Source: Fodinibius sp051746985
GTDB taxonomy: Bacteria; Bacteroidota; Rhodothermia; Balneolales; Balneolaceae
Direction of reading: 5' to 3'
DNA length: 6,813 bases
NCBI GenBank assembly: GCA_051746985.1
Contig: JBNJFP010000058.1
Coordinates: forward strand, 1 to 6,813
Part shown: one piece after another, positions 5,228 to 6,813 of the stretch
How positions within the stretch are numbered: the stretch's first letter is position 1
Layout of the letters: each line of letters opens with the position of its first letter
The notes under the pieces: generated by a model
The model's input: only the letters and a program-made list of their open reading frames with translations
Told to the model about the DNA's origin: nothing
Databases searched by the model: none
Made by a program: the position numbers and the translations under genes

Positions 5228-6813
5228 TTGTCTAACACAACCTCTTCCCATACCCGACATTGTGATCATTGCGGTCTTCCCGCTTGGAATGCCGTTTCCG
5301 AAGAGGAGTTTGTCTTTTGCTGCTATGGTTGCCAAATGGTTCATGCCTTGGGGTTAGAAAATAACACAGTAGATCTACCAGTCCCTGAAAGCTTGTTGGT
5401 GCGCTGGGTCATTGCTTTAGTTGGATCCATGCTGTTGATTTTTCTGAGTCTTACAATGCACTTTGATAATACGGCCCCTGCTTTTTTCCCGGCTTTCAGT
5501 TTTGCGTTGAGCACAGGCATATTTGCTCTATTGTCAAAGGAATTGTTGGCTAATTTAAAACGTGAATGGCAGTCAAAGAAATTTAGCCTTGGAACGTTGA
5601 TTTTTATTGGTGTATCAGCTTCCTATTTGCTCTCGGTGGTCAACTGGATACGCGGTAGTCAGTTGATTTATTTTGAGACTTCGGCCATGATACTCACCTT
5701 TTATATTGGCAGCCTGCTGATTGACATTTACTTAAAAAACAGAATTAGCGAATATACAGGCCGGTGGAAGGATGGAGTCCCTTCTGCTATTATTAAAAAT
5801 GGAAATGGATTGTTTGAGCGTCAGCCGGCAACGAGCATTAAAACCAACAATATTCTTCAGACGGAACAGGATGTTGATTTACCTGTAGACGGAATTTTAA
5901 AATCCGAAAAAGGATATTTCAGAGAAGAGCACCTGACGGGAGAACCTGAACCGATTCTAAAATATAATGGAGACACCGTTAGTGCCGGATCTATTCCTAT
6001 GGAAGATGAATTACTGCTGCAGGCGGTTTCCAGTTATGATAGTTCTTCACTAAAAGAGTTTTTTACCAAACAAAAACTCATCCAGGAGAATATTTCATCA
6101 TACGAAGTAACAGCAAATCGAGCGGCGCAGGCCCTTTTATTTTTTGTAGTTATGCTGGGGATCGGAACAGCCCTCTATTACGCCCTCTACGAAGGATTAT
6201 CAGTTGCGCTGAACCATTCCCTTTCAGTGCTTCTCATTGGGTGTCCCTGTGCCTTTGCGATTGCCACACCAGCTGCCCTATGGGTCGTTCAACAAAAACT
6301 GGAAGAGGGCGGTGTACTGCTACGTAACGGTACGAAAACCATTGAAGAACTAGCAAAGGCAAACCACATTATTTTTGACAAAACAGGTACCCTCACCCAA
6401 AGCGCATTCATAGAAGACCTGAGGCTGCATGGAAAAACCTTTCCCAAAAAAAATCTTGTCGGAATTTTAGCCGGGATGGAAGCTACGCAGCAACATCCCA
6501 TTGCCAAAGCAATACGAAATTATACTAAAAAGCATGGCTTTGAAGCAATTCAGCTCTCCAATATACAACCGATACCCGGGCTGGGCCTCAAGGCAGAATG
6601 GCAAGGACACAAACTTGAATTGCTGAATAATAATAGTGAGAAAAAACATGCACTGCCGGAAGGATCGTTTGGCCTGTTTGTTGATAACCAGCTACAAGCC
6701 AGTTTTGGCGTCCACTATCCAATTAAAGAGTCTGCTATCGATGTAATGGAGCAACTTGTGGAATCGGGATACCGCGTTTCTGTTTTAACAGGAGATCCCG
6801 AGCCGTACCGGGA
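5228..6813 (+). CDS. ccoI: CcoI-like copper-transporting P1B-type ATPase, 3' end cut by window edge
   Basis: A heavy-metal P-type ATPase; in cbb3 operons CcoI/FixI moves Cu(I) across the inner membrane for assembly of the CuB site. 528 codons are open to the edge. The start is TTG 5228: the frame has a stop at 5195-5197 and no ATG or GTG before the cysteine cluster, so a later ATG would cut off the metal-binding end. The cluster is C12-D-H-C15 and C31-C32-Y-G-C35, the N-terminal metal-binding domain typical of this subfamily. Helices follow at about 57-77, 86-104, 119-141 and 147-168. The actuator loop has T237-G-E239, helix 5 is at about 299-321, helix 6 carries the Cu(I)-type C339-P-C341, and the phosphorylated D384 is in DKTGTLT. 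H423-P424 and TGD (521-523) are also visible. There is no HMA domain between the cluster and the first helix. GDGxND and the last two helices lie beyond the edge. It begins 11 nt after ccoP. Confidence 0.9.
   Translation, partial: MSNTTSSHTRHCDHCGLPAWNAVSEEEFVFCCYGCQMVHALGLENNTVDLPVPESLLVRWVIALVGSMLLIFLSLTMHFDNTAPAFFPAFSFALSTGIFALLSKELLANLKREWQSKKFSLGTLIFIGVSASYLLSVVNWIRGSQLIYFETSAMILTFYIGSLLIDIYLKNRISEYTGRWKDGVPSAIIKNGNGLFERQPATSIKTNNILQTEQDVDLPVDGILKSEKGYFREEHLTGEPEPILKYNGDTVSAGSIPMEDELLLQAVSSYDSSSLKEFFTKQKLIQENISSYEVTANRAAQALLFFVVMLGIGTALYYALYEGLSVALNHSLSVLLIGCPCAFAIATPAALWVVQQKLEEGGVLLRNGTKTIEELAKANHIIFDKTGTLTQSAFIEDLRLHGKTFPKKNLVGILAGMEATQQHPIAKAIRNYTKKHGFEAIQLSNIQPIPGLGLKAEWQGHKLELLNNNSEKKHALPEGSFGLFVDNQLQASFGVHYPIKESAIDVMEQLVESGYRVSVLTGDPEPYR

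Noticed and set aside
5021..5344. 107-codon minus-strand open frame across the ccoP/ccoI junction
   Set aside because: It is antisense to two well-supported genes and shows no family features.

Overview
The window looks like a piece of chromosome from an aerobic or microaerobic Gram-negative bacterium. Composition is moderately AT-rich, and several starts (the flavoprotein, ccoS and ccoP) lack an obvious Shine-Dalgarno sequence and sit in AT-rich leaders. This fits the Bacteroidetes / Balneolaeota / Rhodothermaeota group. The placement is an inference from style and divergent protein sequence, not a database result.

Layout. Positions 1-311 hold no intact gene. There is a possible minus-strand gene running off the left edge and a short, coding-like but broken plus-strand stretch. 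Positions 312-568 are non-coding and contain a small hairpin, a strong intrinsic terminator (464-496) and a 15-bp inverted repeat (534-548) just before the first complete gene. Positions 569-1942 encode a class I FAD/NAD(P) pyridine nucleotide-disulfide oxidoreductase of the mercuric-reductase-like / RclA-like kind. A 410-base AT-rich intergenic region (1943-2352) holds a weak terminator, a sigma70-like promoter candidate and several inverted repeats.

The rest, 2353-6813, is a tightly packed plus-strand operon for a cbb3-type (C-family haem-copper) cytochrome c oxidase: ccoS (assembly), ccoN (catalytic subunit), ccoO (monohaem cytochrome c), ccoP (tri-subunit partner, here with one haem instead of two) and a CcoI-like copper-transporting P-type ATPase cut by the right edge. 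Junctions are +2 nt, an 8-nt overlap, +2 nt and +11 nt, so co-transcription is very likely. CcoI and CcoS serve delivery of copper and maturation of cofactors into CcoN. CcoO and CcoP pass electrons from the cytochrome bc1/c pool to the haem b / haem b3-CuB centre of CcoN, which reduces oxygen with high affinity and pumps protons.

Most notable points: (1) the oxidase is atypical, with a monohaem CcoP and a CcoN that keeps all metal ligands but differs in surrounding signature sequences; (2) the ATPase starts with TTG, keeps an N-terminal cysteine cluster but has no HMA domain before its first membrane helix; (3) ccoS leads the operon; (4) there is an orphan terminator/leader and a palindrome upstream of the flavoprotein gene. 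I see no CRISPR array, tRNA, rRNA or intact mobile element.
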